In this document: positions 31,153 to 39,515 of the stretch, one piece after another
Layout: each line of letters opens with the position of its first letter
How positions within the stretch are numbered: position 1 is the stretch's first letter
Assembly: GCA_052387675.1 (NCBI GenBank)
Contig: JBQTIY010000010.1
Location: 248,001 to 312,000, forward strand
Length of the DNA stretch: 64,000 bases
Reading direction: 5' to 3'
From: JBQTIY01 sp052387675
Lineage (GTDB): Bacteria > Planctomycetota > B15-G4
Translations under genes and position numbers: made by a program
The notes under the pieces: generated by a model
What the model saw: only the letters and a program-made list of their open reading frames with translations
What the model was told of the DNA's origin: nothing
The model's database searches: none

Positions 31153-32363
31153 GTCATGCACGGTCTCTGGCCGGCACAGCCTTGCGGAGTGCCCTGCTGC
31201 TGGCGGCAGGCCTTCTGGCCGTGCTGCTCGCTGCCCTGTGGTTTGTGCGCCGCGAACTGCCCGTTGCGGTGCAGTCGCTGCGCACTGAGCTCGCCACCGA
31301 CCGCCAACGGCGGGACGATGAATTGCTGCAGGGCGTCAGCTCCGCCCTGGCTGATGGCGCGACGCAGGCTCGCGAACAGTTTGAGTCTGCGTTGGAGGCC
31401 CTGCGGCAAGACCAGGCCGCAGAGCGCGCTCGCTGGCAACAAGAGCTTGAGGCTGCCCGACGGGCTCAACAGGAACTGCTGCAGGAGCAGGAGCGACTGC
31501 GCGGCGAGAGTCTGGCCGCCGGCTCAGTCGCGGCCAACCTACAAGAGGACCTCGTGGTGGCGCGGGCGGAAAGCGCGCGGCGCCTCGTCGAGAACTCCCG
31601 TCTCTTGGAGCAACTGCTGGACCGTGATCGCCGACTGCAGGCTTTGCAGGAACAAGTCACTTCGATCGCCGAGCGCCCGGAGAACAATTCGACGGGGTCG
31701 ATTCTGGACTCAGGGCACACGTCGGCCTTGGGTTTGGTGCAAAGCCTCGCGGGCCTGACACGCACCGCCGGAGCCGAACGCTTCCAGCTCATCGAAGTGG
31801 GTGCGCTGCACGAGGGCGGACTGCAGAACCTGGTTTTTCGCTGGGCACCCGATCCGGAGGCAGCCTGGCAGCTCCTGCGCGCTGGCACGTCGGCGCTTCA
31901 AATCTCAGCGGGGCAAATGTGCCTGACTCTGACCGCGGTGAGTGCTGCCGACGGCGCCAGCTTGCCGGACGTTGAAGTGCCGCTCCCGAACTTTGCGGCC
32001 GCGTCGTGGAGCGCGCTGGGCCTGGCCGTGCCAGACCGCTGGACGTCCCTGCAGCGCACGCGGACAGCGCTCGCTGCACTCACTCAGCCGGCTGGGTACC
32101 GCGTGATGAGGCTCGAGGGCTGGGACGGCCACGAACTTCTGGGTTTGGAACTGCATCAGGAAGACTCTGCTGGCCAGACGTTGCGCATCTTGAAGGCGCA
32201 GCGTGCCGAAGTTCTGCCGATGGGGCCTGCCCTCGAGCTTCGGGAAGGGACGGTGACGAGCGGGGGCGAGGAGCGTCCCTTCTTCAAAGACCTCTTCAGA
32301 CTCCAATTGCCCGGTGGAGACTTCGGTGCCTGGCTGACCGGCACTCGAGAGACGGCGCCATGA
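31149..32363 (+). CDS. Membrane-anchored coiled-coil protein
   Basis: 404 residues from a GTG overlapping the DUF2062 stop. One N-terminal helix (ALLLAAGLLAVLLAALWFV, about residues 16-34) is followed by about 130 residues of coiled coil rich in Gln, Glu and Ala (about 40-175, e.g. EAARRAQQELLQEQERLRGE). A globular C-terminal region of beta-rich character begins near residue 190. No family recognised. The ATGA overlap with the polyprenyl synthase gene puts it in the same transcript. A scaffold or spacer in the periplasm is plausible. Confidence 0.68.
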   Translation: MSHARSLAGTALRSALLLAAGLLAVLLAALWFVRRELPVAVQSLRTELATDRQRRDDELLQGVSSALADGATQAREQFESALEALRQDQAAERARWQQELEAARRAQQELLQEQERLRGESLAAGSVAANLQEDLVVARAESARRLVENSRLLEQLLDRDRRLQALQEQVTSIAERPENNSTGSILDSGHTSALGLVQSLAGLTRTAGAERFQLIEVGALHEGGLQNLVFRWAPDPEAAWQLLRAGTSALQISAGQMCLTLTAVSAADGASLPDVEVPLPNFAAASWSALGLAVPDRWTSLQRTRTALAALTQPAGYRVMRLEGWDGHELLGLELHQEDSAGQTLRILKAQRAEVLPMGPALELREGTVTSGGEERPFFKDLFRLQLPGGDFGAWLTGTRETAP

Positions 32364-33232
32364 GCGGCTTCGAGGATTACCTAACCGAGTGTCGGCAACT
32401 CGTGGATCCACACCTAGATCGGCTTCTGCCGCAGGAAGCCGACGGCGCGCTGGCCAAGGCCATGCGCCACATCGTCTTTGCGCCAGGTAAGCGGCTGCGG
32501 CCGGCCTTGGTGTTGCTGGCCAGCCGGCACGTCGGCGGGAGTGTGCAAGAGGCGATGGGGGCCGCGTGCGCCGTGGAGCTCATCCATGCCTACTCGCTGC
32601 TGCACGACGATTTGCCGTGCATGGATGATGCGGCTCTGCGACGCGGGCGTCCCTGTGCGCATGTGGTGTTTGGTGAGGCCGCGGCGCTTCTGGCAGGGGA
32701 TGCCCTGCTGACGCTGGCCTTTGAGGCACTTGTACGAGAGACGCCTGTCCAGCGGCCTTTGCCGCTGATGGTGGCAGAGCTGGCGCGGGCTGCGGGCTGG
32801 GCCGGCATGGTCGGTGGTCAGATGGAGGACCTGCAGGCCGAGGGGCAGGCGCCGGACGTCGAGCGTGTGCGCCGCATCCATCTGGGCAAGACCGCAGCGT
32901 TGGTGGCGGTCTCATTTCAGCTCGGAGCACTGGCCGGAGGAGCCGATTCAGCCCTCGCCGAGACGCTGGGTGGTGCCGGCCGTCAATTTGGCCTCGCCTT
33001 CCAGATCGTGGACGACCTGCTTGATGTCGAAGGACAGACTGAGGATCTGGGCAAGGCGGCCGGCGCGGACGCGGCCCTGGCGAAGATGACCTGGCCGGCG
33101 GTCGTGGGCGTGACCGTCGCGCGGCAGGACGCGGCCCGGCTGGTGGACGAGGCCCGCCGGGCCTGCCCGGCCGGCGCTGCGGACGAACTCGTGGCGTCGC
33201 TCGCGGCCTTCCTGCTGCCGCGCCGGCGCTGA
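32360..33232 (+). CDS. ispA: Polyprenyl (farnesyl/geranylgeranyl) diphosphate synthase
   Basis: 290 residues from ATG 32360 (ATGA overlap). It condenses isopentenyl diphosphate with allylic diphosphates to C15 or C20 prenyl chains. The first Asp-rich motif is DDLPCMD (Asp83, Asp84, Asp89) within LLHDDLPCMDDAALRRGRP, and the second is DDLLD (Asp218-Asp222) in FQIVDDLLDVEG. GKRLRPALVLLA, GGQMEDL and HLGKTAAL are also typical. The two-residue insertion in the first motif is the bacterial IspA type. dxs follows 44 bases later, so isoprenoid precursor and chain synthesis are grouped. Product length is not certain. Confidence 0.93.
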   Translation: MSGFEDYLTECRQLVDPHLDRLLPQEADGALAKAMRHIVFAPGKRLRPALVLLASRHVGGSVQEAMGAACAVELIHAYSLLHDDLPCMDDAALRRGRPCAHVVFGEAAALLAGDALLTLAFEALVRETPVQRPLPLMVAELARAAGWAGMVGGQMEDLQAEGQAPDVERVRRIHLGKTAALVAVSFQLGALAGGADSALAETLGGAGRQFGLAFQIVDDLLDVEGQTEDLGKAAGADAALAKMTWPAVVGVTVARQDAARLVDEARRACPAGAADELVASLAAFLLPRRR

Positions 33233-33262
33233 GGCGCAGGCTGCAGCGGGCCCAGTTCTTGA

Positions 33263-33268
33263 TAAGTT
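33263..33268 (+). promoter_or_regulatory. -10-like element of dxs
   Basis: TAAGTT (in GATAAGTT), 8 bases before the dxs ATG, again with no Shine-Dalgarno between. It would let dxs be transcribed separately from the upstream chain. Confidence 0.35.
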
Positions 33269-33276
33269 AAGCAGCC

Positions 33277-35193
33277 ATGGCTGCCTACGACCACATCGAC
33301 TCCCCGGAAGACCTGCGGCGACTCTCGATCGAGGAACTGCCCGGGCTCGCGGCCGAGATGCGGGCCGACCTCATCGACGCCATTCGGCAGACAGGCGGGC
33401 ACCTCGGTTCTGGCTTGGGCGTGCTCGAACTGACCCTCGCCCTGCACTACGTGCACGACTTCCGGCACGACCGGCTGGTCTTCGACGTCGGGCATCAGTG
33501 CTATCCGCACAAAATGCTCACCGGTCGCAAGGGGCGTCTGCGCACGATGCGCCAGACCGACGGACTCTGCGGCTTTCCTCACCCTGAGGAGAGTGAGTTC
33601 GATCTCTTTCACACAGGACATGCCGGCACGTCCATCTCGCTCGGACTCGGCCTGGCAGTCGCCGATCGCCGCGCCGGGAATGATCGTCGGACCGTCGTGC
33701 TCATCGGCGACGCGGGCTACGGCGCCGGCGTGGCCTTTGAGGCCATGAATGCCGCCAGCGAAGCGGGCGTCAATCTCCTGGTCATTCTCAATGACAATGA
33801 GATGTCGATCAGCCCGACGGTCGGTTCGATGGCCAGATACTTCACGCGCGTCCGCACCGGGCCGCTGCTCACCGGCGCGAAGAAAGAGTTTGCGGAACTC
33901 ATCCGCAACATTCCCCTCATCGGTGAAAAAGTCGACCGCTCCCTCCGCGAGAGCGTGGCGGTGATGAAGTCCGTGCTCGTTCCTGGGCACGTCTTCGAGG
34001 AATTTGGCTTTGACTACTTTGGCCCGATGGACGGGCACGATTTGCCGCGGCTCATCCACACGCTCCGCGACTTGCGCGAACGAAAGGGATTGACCTTGCT
34101 CCACCTGGTAACCCGCAAGGGGGCCGGGTGCGAGTTGGCTGCAGAAGACCCGCAGCGCCTGCACGGCATCAAGGCCGTGGTTCCGGTCAAGCTGCCTGCC
34201 GAGAGTGGCGAAGCCCAGCCGCCGGCCGGTGTCCCCAAGCCGAAGTTGCCGACCTACACCGATGTCTTTGCTGCGCATGTCGTGCTCCGTGCCCGCGAAA
34301 ACGACCGACTGGTGGGTGTGACCGCAGCCATGCCGGATGGCACCGGACTCGCACGTTTGGCGCAGGAACTGCCGGGCCGTTGCTTCGATGTGGGCATCTG
34401 CGAACAGCATGCAGTGGCCTTTGCCGGCGGCTTGGCGAAGGCCGGCGCCCTGCCCGTCGTGGCGATCTACTCCACCTTCCTGCAACGTGGCTACGACGAA
34501 CTCTTCCAGGAAGTGTTGATCCAAAATGCGCATGTGTTGCTGGCTTTGGATCGCGCCGGACTCGTCGAGGACGGCGCGACGCACCATGGTCTGTTCGACA
34601 TTGCGTATTTGCGCACGCTCCCCAACATCGTGCTCATGGCGCCCGGCGACGCGAACGAGTTCCAAGCCATGCTGGACTTCGCTCTGAAGCATGCCGGGCC
34701 CGTGGCGCTGCGCTATCCGCGTGACGTGGCTCCTTCCGCGACCGGGGAGGTTGCGCCGGTGGTGCTTGGCCGCTCGGTGGTGCTGCGTCACGGTGCCGAC
34801 GTGGGGCTGGTCGCCTACGGCACGATGGTCCCCGTGGCGGTCAGCGTGGCAGACCTGCTGCGTCAGCAGGGCCTCGAGTGCACGGTGGTGAATGCCCGCT
34901 TTGCCAAGCCTATCGATGTCTCCACGCTGAGCCGCGTGGCCGCCGACGTTCGCCTCGTGGTGACGCTGGAGGAGCATGCCGTAGCAGGCGGATTTGGGTC
35001 GGCGGTGATGGAGGCGCTCGCCCAGGCAGGCGAGCCCTTGCCCCGACTGGTCCCCATCGGCATCCCGGACCGATTCGTCGAGCACGGGGCGCGTCACGAT
35101 CTACTGCAGCGCGTGGGCCTCACCCCGCAAGCGATCGCCGACCGCGTCCTGCGCCTGGTCGCCGAACAGGCGACGGCCACCTCGGGCCGGTGA
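33277..35193 (+). CDS. dxs: 1-deoxy-D-xylulose-5-phosphate synthase
   Basis: 638 residues. DXS joins pyruvate and glyceraldehyde 3-phosphate with thiamine diphosphate, the first step of the MEP isoprenoid pathway that also feeds thiamine and pyridoxal synthesis. Marks include HLGSGLGVLELTLALHYV, DVGHQCYPHKMLTGRK, LVILNDNEMSISPTVG, the C-terminal transketolase part ICEQHAVAFAGGLA and the final domain with PRLVPIGIPDRFVEHG. In the thiamine-binding segment the usual GDGA reads GDAGYGAG, a small shift in a conserved loop; the Asn ligand (NDNEMS) is kept. Length is normal. Its mRNA may be leaderless. Confidence 0.95.
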   Translation: MAAYDHIDSPEDLRRLSIEELPGLAAEMRADLIDAIRQTGGHLGSGLGVLELTLALHYVHDFRHDRLVFDVGHQCYPHKMLTGRKGRLRTMRQTDGLCGFPHPEESEFDLFHTGHAGTSISLGLGLAVADRRAGNDRRTVVLIGDAGYGAGVAFEAMNAASEAGVNLLVILNDNEMSISPTVGSMARYFTRVRTGPLLTGAKKEFAELIRNIPLIGEKVDRSLRESVAVMKSVLVPGHVFEEFGFDYFGPMDGHDLPRLIHTLRDLRERKGLTLLHLVTRKGAGCELAAEDPQRLHGIKAVVPVKLPAESGEAQPPAGVPKPKLPTYTDVFAAHVVLRARENDRLVGVTAAMPDGTGLARLAQELPGRCFDVGICEQHAVAFAGGLAKAGALPVVAIYSTFLQRGYDELFQEVLIQNAHVLLALDRAGLVEDGATHHGLFDIAYLRTLPNIVLMAPGDANEFQAMLDFALKHAGPVALRYPRDVAPSATGEVAPVVLGRSVVLRHGADVGLVAYGTMVPVAVSVADLLRQQGLECTVVNARFAKPIDVSTLSRVAADVRLVVTLEEHAVAGGFGSAVMEALAQAGEPLPRLVPIGIPDRFVEHGARHDLLQRVGLTPQAIADRVLRLVAEQATATSGR

Positions 35194-35202
35194 GACCCAT
35201 CG

Positions 35203-35217
35203 GCCTCTAAGCGAGGC
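35203..35217. terminator. Hairpin after dxs
   Basis: GCCTC-TAAGC-GAGGC starts 9 bases after the dxs stop. No U-tract follows. Possible terminator. Confidence 0.35.
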
Positions 35218-35230
35218 TCGTGGCAGTCGC

Positions 35231-35256
35231 TAAGATCCGACACGCTGGGCTGTGTC
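35231..35256 (+). promoter_or_regulatory. Upstream -10-like hexamer and dyad in the 35.2-35.4 kb gap
   Basis: TAAGAT (35231-35236) is followed by GACAC-N8-GTGTC (35239-35256). The 230-base gap from dxs to 35424 holds no convincing gene. This could be a distal promoter giving a leader of about 180 bases, a small RNA, or chance. Confidence 0.25.
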
Positions 35257-35410
35257 AGTCCCGTGACGACGTGGCCGTCGATGAGCGGCTTCTCTGCGCA
35301 TTCCGGGCCGTCCTGTCGGGGCTCGCGGAGGTCCAGGCGGGTGCTGGCTGGTGACTCCGGCTCAATCCGCGACCTAGTTCAGGCCGAAGTTCAAACGGAT
35401 TCCCTTCGGA

Positions 35411-35416
35411 TACAAT
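35411..35416 (+). promoter_or_regulatory. -10 element of the 1082-residue secreted protein gene
   Basis: TACAAT (in GATACAAT), 7 bases before the ATG at 35424; no Shine-Dalgarno in between. It predicts a leaderless mRNA. Confidence 0.5.
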
Positions 35417-35423
35417 CGCTCAA

Positions 35424-38400
35424 ATGGGCAGCGCGGCACACTTTCTTGCGATCGCCATGGCCGTCGTGGCGCCCATGGCGGCAGCCCAGGGCCCGGGCGA
35501 CCCGCCGCGCCTGGTCCTGACCGACGGTAAGACCCTGACCGTTCCTGGCCCTGCGGGTCCCTGGGACAATACCGGAGTCTTTCCGGCCCTCTCTGGGCAG
35601 TCGTTCAGCGCGCAACTGACCTATCAATCAGCAGGTCAACCCAACAACAACGTGCTCTGGGGTCTGCTGGTCTCCCTGTCCAAGACGCCGCTGCCGCTCA
35701 ACGTGACGCCACCGGTTCTGCTCACGATGCCTCCCTTCGTGCTCATGCAGGCGGCACCTCCGACTCTTTCGCTGGGCGGCTTCGGGGCGGTGACGCTCTT
35801 CGTGCCGGCCGGGGTCTACGGACTCGATACCTACGTCCAGGGAATCCTCTACGACGTGAGTAGCGTGCCAGCCCTGCGCCTGAGCAATGGACTGCGCGTG
35901 GAAGTCGAAGTTCCGGATTTCAATGCGAACTTTGGCTTCGTGCGCAACTTCGTGAGTGCGGGGCCTGGCGCCATGGGTGATGCCGGGCAGATCGACCTCG
36001 ACGGCGACACGCTAAAGACCCTGCGGCCGATCGGCACGGCGGTTCCGCCAGAGCCGATCATGAATCCGCATCATCCGCATCCCGGGAACGCGACGGTCGT
36101 AACTCAGGACCCGCTCGACACACAGAGCAACTTTGCCTATCGCTTTCTCCCGATCGTGCCGAACCTGGCCGACGCGCCCGTAAATCCCTTGGCGAGGCCG
36201 GTGACCAAGATCGCCGGCACCGTAGGAAATACCGATACGACGATTCCTGTGGAGAGCACCGAGTTTTTCCCGCGCCGGGGCAGCCTGCTCATCGCCATCG
36301 GTACGATTAATCTCTGGGCGGATCGCAAGGATGGCAACAAGACTTTCCCGCCAACTGTGGAGGTTGTGAACTACGACGGCATCACGCCGACGAGCTTCCT
36401 CAATTGCCAGCGCGGCCAGTTGGGCTCGCACCTCGTGAGCGGGGCGGCCAACTTCCCGCATAGTGCGGGGCAGTTCGTCATTGGCGATTTCACGATGGCC
36501 TCGTCGGCAAGTGCTCGGCTGCGTGATCGAGTCTGCCTGGACGCTTCCAATGGGGACCTGCCCCATGTCGTTATTCCGAGCTTTACATTCAATGCCGGTG
36601 GAGACGTCGGTCAACAGACGCGCGACCTGAATCTTTATCTCTACGAGACGCTCGCTGACCAGCTGCAGGGTTTCATGGTGCTCGACCGGGTCACCGGAGA
36701 GTGGGAGGTCATTCCCGGAACCAGCTTCAACATCGCACAGGGGCGCTGGGATCCCGTGGTGCATGTGGCACCGGACCGTCGCACCTTAGTTGCTTCTCTG
36801 CGCGTCTCCGGCGGTGTCTTTGGCTGGAACAACGATCCCGACCGCCTTTTCCTGATCCGACTCGATGGCCTCTCGTGGCCGGCCTCTGGCACCCCCGTCT
36901 GGGAAGTTGCTTACCAAGTCGAGGCGAATCCTGTGACGGGCTTCGTGTCGAACGTCCGCTCCAGGCGCGTGTGGATGCGCTCGGCCTCGATCATCGGTCC
37001 CAACCCGGATAACTACGTGCTCTTTGTCGGGCTTAAGCACAAGTGGCGGCAGAGCACACCGACTCCCGGACAGTTCTTCTCAGCCGACCAGGGCTACGAG
37101 TCCGAGTGGGTGCGTGACGACGTCCTGGTCCGCGACCTCATCGAAGTTCCGTTGATTCAGCCCGGTTCGACCAAGGCTCTTCCGGCCATCCCGAGGCCGT
37201 ACATCACGACTCAGTTCGGGAATACGGGCTTTGGGAATCCGGTCAAGCGCTTTGATCCGGAGATGTTGATCTCGGCGGACGGAACGCGCCTGTTCCTGGT
37301 GGCGGGCAGCACCAATATGGAGGAGGACGCCTTCATCATTCGCAACGTCACCGTCAACCCGGACGGGACTGTGGCCAAGCTGCTCGTAAACATTTCCGGC
37401 ATTCCTGACACGGCCGAGATCCGGTCGTTCCAACTCGGCGGGCATGGCACGGGTCAGAAGGCGGCTCTCTCGCCCGACGGCAGCCGAGCCGCTTGGCTCG
37501 TGCGGGACGAGTCGGCCAATACGCAGCGCAAGGACTGGCTGAATGTCGCCTTCACAAGCGGTGCCAGCTACGCGCAGGTTGTCAACGTCTACCAGTCCGG
37601 CGTGGTCTTCCAAGAGCCCGGGGAGCTGACCTCGGATCGTGTGATCACCGGCCTGCGTTTCCTAGACAACACGCGTCTCATTTTCATGATGGGGCGAGCG
37701 CGCTACGACGATCCCACCGGCATCACGCCGGCCAACGCCCCCGGGATGGACTTGTTCAGCTACAACACCGTGACGGGCGTGATCACCAACCGCACGCTGA
37801 CCGACCCGACCGGAACACCCTTCCAGAAGCTCGGCAAGATCGTGCCCGGAGGCTACTTCGCCTCGAACAATGGAGGCTTCGCCTACATCATCAGGATGGG
37901 TGGAATCGGGACGGCAGGTGGCAGTGTCCTGCCCGCTGGAACGGCTGTGGCCAACATCTTGGGCGTCAATACAGTGAGTCTGCAGACGTTCCCGGTGACG
38001 GGAGATGAACTCGACGGCAGCGCGCTCATCGGCAACCTGACTCTGCCCAGCGCGGAGTGCGTGGCGCCCTTCGAGACGGCCGCGTCCATGCAGTTTGCCC
38101 ACGCCAGCGGCGGGCAAGCCGGCCTCACGTATTTCGTCGCGCATCGTCAGAACGGCAGCGGTGGCAACGGGGCCGACGACATCTTCGCCGTGAACCGGGA
38201 TACTCCATTCGTCGCCTTCGAGGGCACGCAGGCCGCCCTGCCGGGGGTTCACGTGACGAACCTCGTGCCAAGCCCCGTGAGCGCCCGCTTCGCCTTTGCC
38301 CGCGGCGATACGGCCGATCGGCTCGCCGCCAATCAGCATGCTTTCGTTGTCGACCTGGACAACTTTCTCTACGAGCGTGACGTCACGAGCATCGTCAAGG

Positions 38401-38672
38401 TAGGCAATGCCTTCCTAGGACGCGTGATGGATGGCAGCATGCACTTCGTGCCGCCGACTGGTGATGCCGATGACGCACTGGTCTTCTCCTTTGGGTTGGG
38501 CGCAGTCGTGGGGATTGCGGCGGGCGCCGCTCCGATCTACTACCCGTTGGGCGCGTCCTCCAATCCCGTAGCGGAGCCGGTGCCAGTGCTCGTGCCGCTC
38601 ATCGACACGGCCTATCTCGGCAACGACTTCCGCTTCTACCTCACCTTCGTTCGTCCATCTCAGGGCAACTGA
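35424..38672 (+). CDS. Large secreted protein with beta-propeller-like repeats
   Basis: 1082 residues. A short signal peptide (HFLAIAMAVVAPMAAAQG) leads into a beta-rich secreted protein. Segments such as LISADGTRLFLVAG and AALSPDGSRAAWLV are PD40/TolB-like propeller blade motifs. The N-terminal 200 residues contain a separate beta-sandwich region (LPLNVTPPVLLTMPPFVL). There are few Cys and many Asn, Gly and Thr residues, as expected for an exported protein. No catalytic residues or anchoring domain recognised. The downstream PIG-L gene begins 4 bases after its stop, so the two are probably co-transcribed. Function unknown. Confidence 0.75.
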   Translation: MGSAAHFLAIAMAVVAPMAAAQGPGDPPRLVLTDGKTLTVPGPAGPWDNTGVFPALSGQSFSAQLTYQSAGQPNNNVLWGLLVSLSKTPLPLNVTPPVLLTMPPFVLMQAAPPTLSLGGFGAVTLFVPAGVYGLDTYVQGILYDVSSVPALRLSNGLRVEVEVPDFNANFGFVRNFVSAGPGAMGDAGQIDLDGDTLKTLRPIGTAVPPEPIMNPHHPHPGNATVVTQDPLDTQSNFAYRFLPIVPNLADAPVNPLARPVTKIAGTVGNTDTTIPVESTEFFPRRGSLLIAIGTINLWADRKDGNKTFPPTVEVVNYDGITPTSFLNCQRGQLGSHLVSGAANFPHSAGQFVIGDFTMASSASARLRDRVCLDASNGDLPHVVIPSFTFNAGGDVGQQTRDLNLYLYETLADQLQGFMVLDRVTGEWEVIPGTSFNIAQGRWDPVVHVAPDRRTLVASLRVSGGVFGWNNDPDRLFLIRLDGLSWPASGTPVWEVAYQVEANPVTGFVSNVRSRRVWMRSASIIGPNPDNYVLFVGLKHKWRQSTPTPGQFFSADQGYESEWVRDDVLVRDLIEVPLIQPGSTKALPAIPRPYITTQFGNTGFGNPVKRFDPEMLISADGTRLFLVAGSTNMEEDAFIIRNVTVNPDGTVAKLLVNISGIPDTAEIRSFQLGGHGTGQKAALSPDGSRAAWLVRDESANTQRKDWLNVAFTSGASYAQVVNVYQSGVVFQEPGELTSDRVITGLRFLDNTRLIFMMGRARYDDPTGITPANAPGMDLFSYNTVTGVITNRTLTDPTGTPFQKLGKIVPGGYFASNNGGFAYIIRMGGIGTAGGSVLPAGTAVANILGVNTVSLQTFPVTGDELDGSALIGNLTLPSAECVAPFETAASMQFAHASGGQAGLTYFVAHRQNGSGGNGADDIFAVNRDTPFVAFEGTQAALPGVHVTNLVPSPVSARFAFARGDTADRLAANQHAFVVDLDNFLYERDVTSIVKVGNAFLGRVMDGSMHFVPPTGDADDALVFSFGLGAVVGIAAGAAPIYYPLGASSNPVAEPVPVLVPLIDTAYLGNDFRFYLTFVRPSQGN

Positions 38673-38676
38673 GGCT

Positions 38677-39492
38677 TTGCGGACCTTCGACCCAGGCGTC
38701 TGGCCGGGTCGTCGGGTCCTGCTGGTAGCACCACATCAGGATGATGAAGCCTTCGGCTGCGGAGGCTTGGCTTACCTTCTGGGGCGGGCCGGGGCGGAAG
38801 TCCAGGTTGTGGTCATGGCGCGCGGGGACGGAGGTGTCGACGGCTCCTCAGCCACAGAGACTCGCGAGGCTGAATCGCGGCGAGCCTGTGAACTGCTGCT
38901 GATCAAGGCCCCCGCTTTTCAGCGCACCACGTCGCGTGAACTACGCGAGCAGCCCGAGGCCGCCGGTCGGCAACTGCGCCACGATCTGGGAGGCCGGCCC
39001 TGGGACTTGTTACTCGTGCCCTCGCCTCTCGAGCGCCATCCGACGCATCGCGCAACACTCTTGGCGGCGCTGCTTTCCGGGATCGGCGGCCCGCAAGCCG
39101 AACTCTGGGGCTACGGGGTCTGGGATTCGATCCCGGCGGTCGCTGAGACCATTGAAGTCGACATCACGGCTGCGCGTTCAGCAAAGGCGTTGGCCATGTC
39201 GAGTTACGCCAGTCAGAACGCCGGGCGTGCACTGGCCGCAGCGATCGCAGCGCGAGATCTGTCACAGGCGCTTCTGTCCCAGATCACCGGAGCCGAGCCG
39301 CGCAAGGCAGTTGAGCGCCTGCTGGATCTCTCGCGGTTGAAGCAGGCAGCGACTGCGGCGGGCGGCCAACTGTCGTCCGTCGACGCTGCTCAGCTCGTCC
39401 ACGCCTGGCTCGAGTCGGCGGCGAAGGGCTGGTGGCTGGAACTCTGGGGCTCGGGGTCGATGCAGGGCCACGCCCAGTCTCGCGACGCCTAG
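38677..39492 (+). CDS. PIG-L (LmbE-like) family deacetylase
   Basis: 271 residues from a TTG start at 38677. A later start would remove the metal site PHQDDE (about residues 19-24), so TTG is required. The family removes N-acetyl groups from GlcNAc-type sugars, as in mycothiol, bacillithiol or glycolipid synthesis. Marks are LLVAPHQDDEAFGCGG, VVVMARGDGG, TREAESRRACELL and LVPSPLERHPTHRAT with the zinc His. The usual PHPDD has Gln in place of Pro. It lies 4 bases after the large secreted protein gene. Substrate unknown. Confidence 0.88.
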   Translation: MRTFDPGVWPGRRVLLVAPHQDDEAFGCGGLAYLLGRAGAEVQVVVMARGDGGVDGSSATETREAESRRACELLLIKAPAFQRTTSRELREQPEAAGRQLRHDLGGRPWDLLLVPSPLERHPTHRATLLAALLSGIGGPQAELWGYGVWDSIPAVAETIEVDITAARSAKALAMSSYASQNAGRALAAAIAARDLSQALLSQITGAEPRKAVERLLDLSRLKQAATAAGGQLSSVDAAQLVHAWLESAAKGWWLELWGSGSMQGHAQSRDA

Positions 39493-39515
39493 CAGCACCC
39501 CGCGGCGGACGGCGG

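Noticed and set aside
32983..35097. A 704-codon open frame antisense to dxs
   Set aside because: It mirrors dxs and the end of the polyprenyl synthase gene, has His/Arg/Gly-rich non-protein-like text and no family motif. Long antisense frames are expected in GC-rich genes.
35263..35520. An 85-codon open frame before the 1082-residue protein gene
   Set aside because: Ser/Arg/Trp-rich text, and it overlaps the real start and its promoter hexamer.
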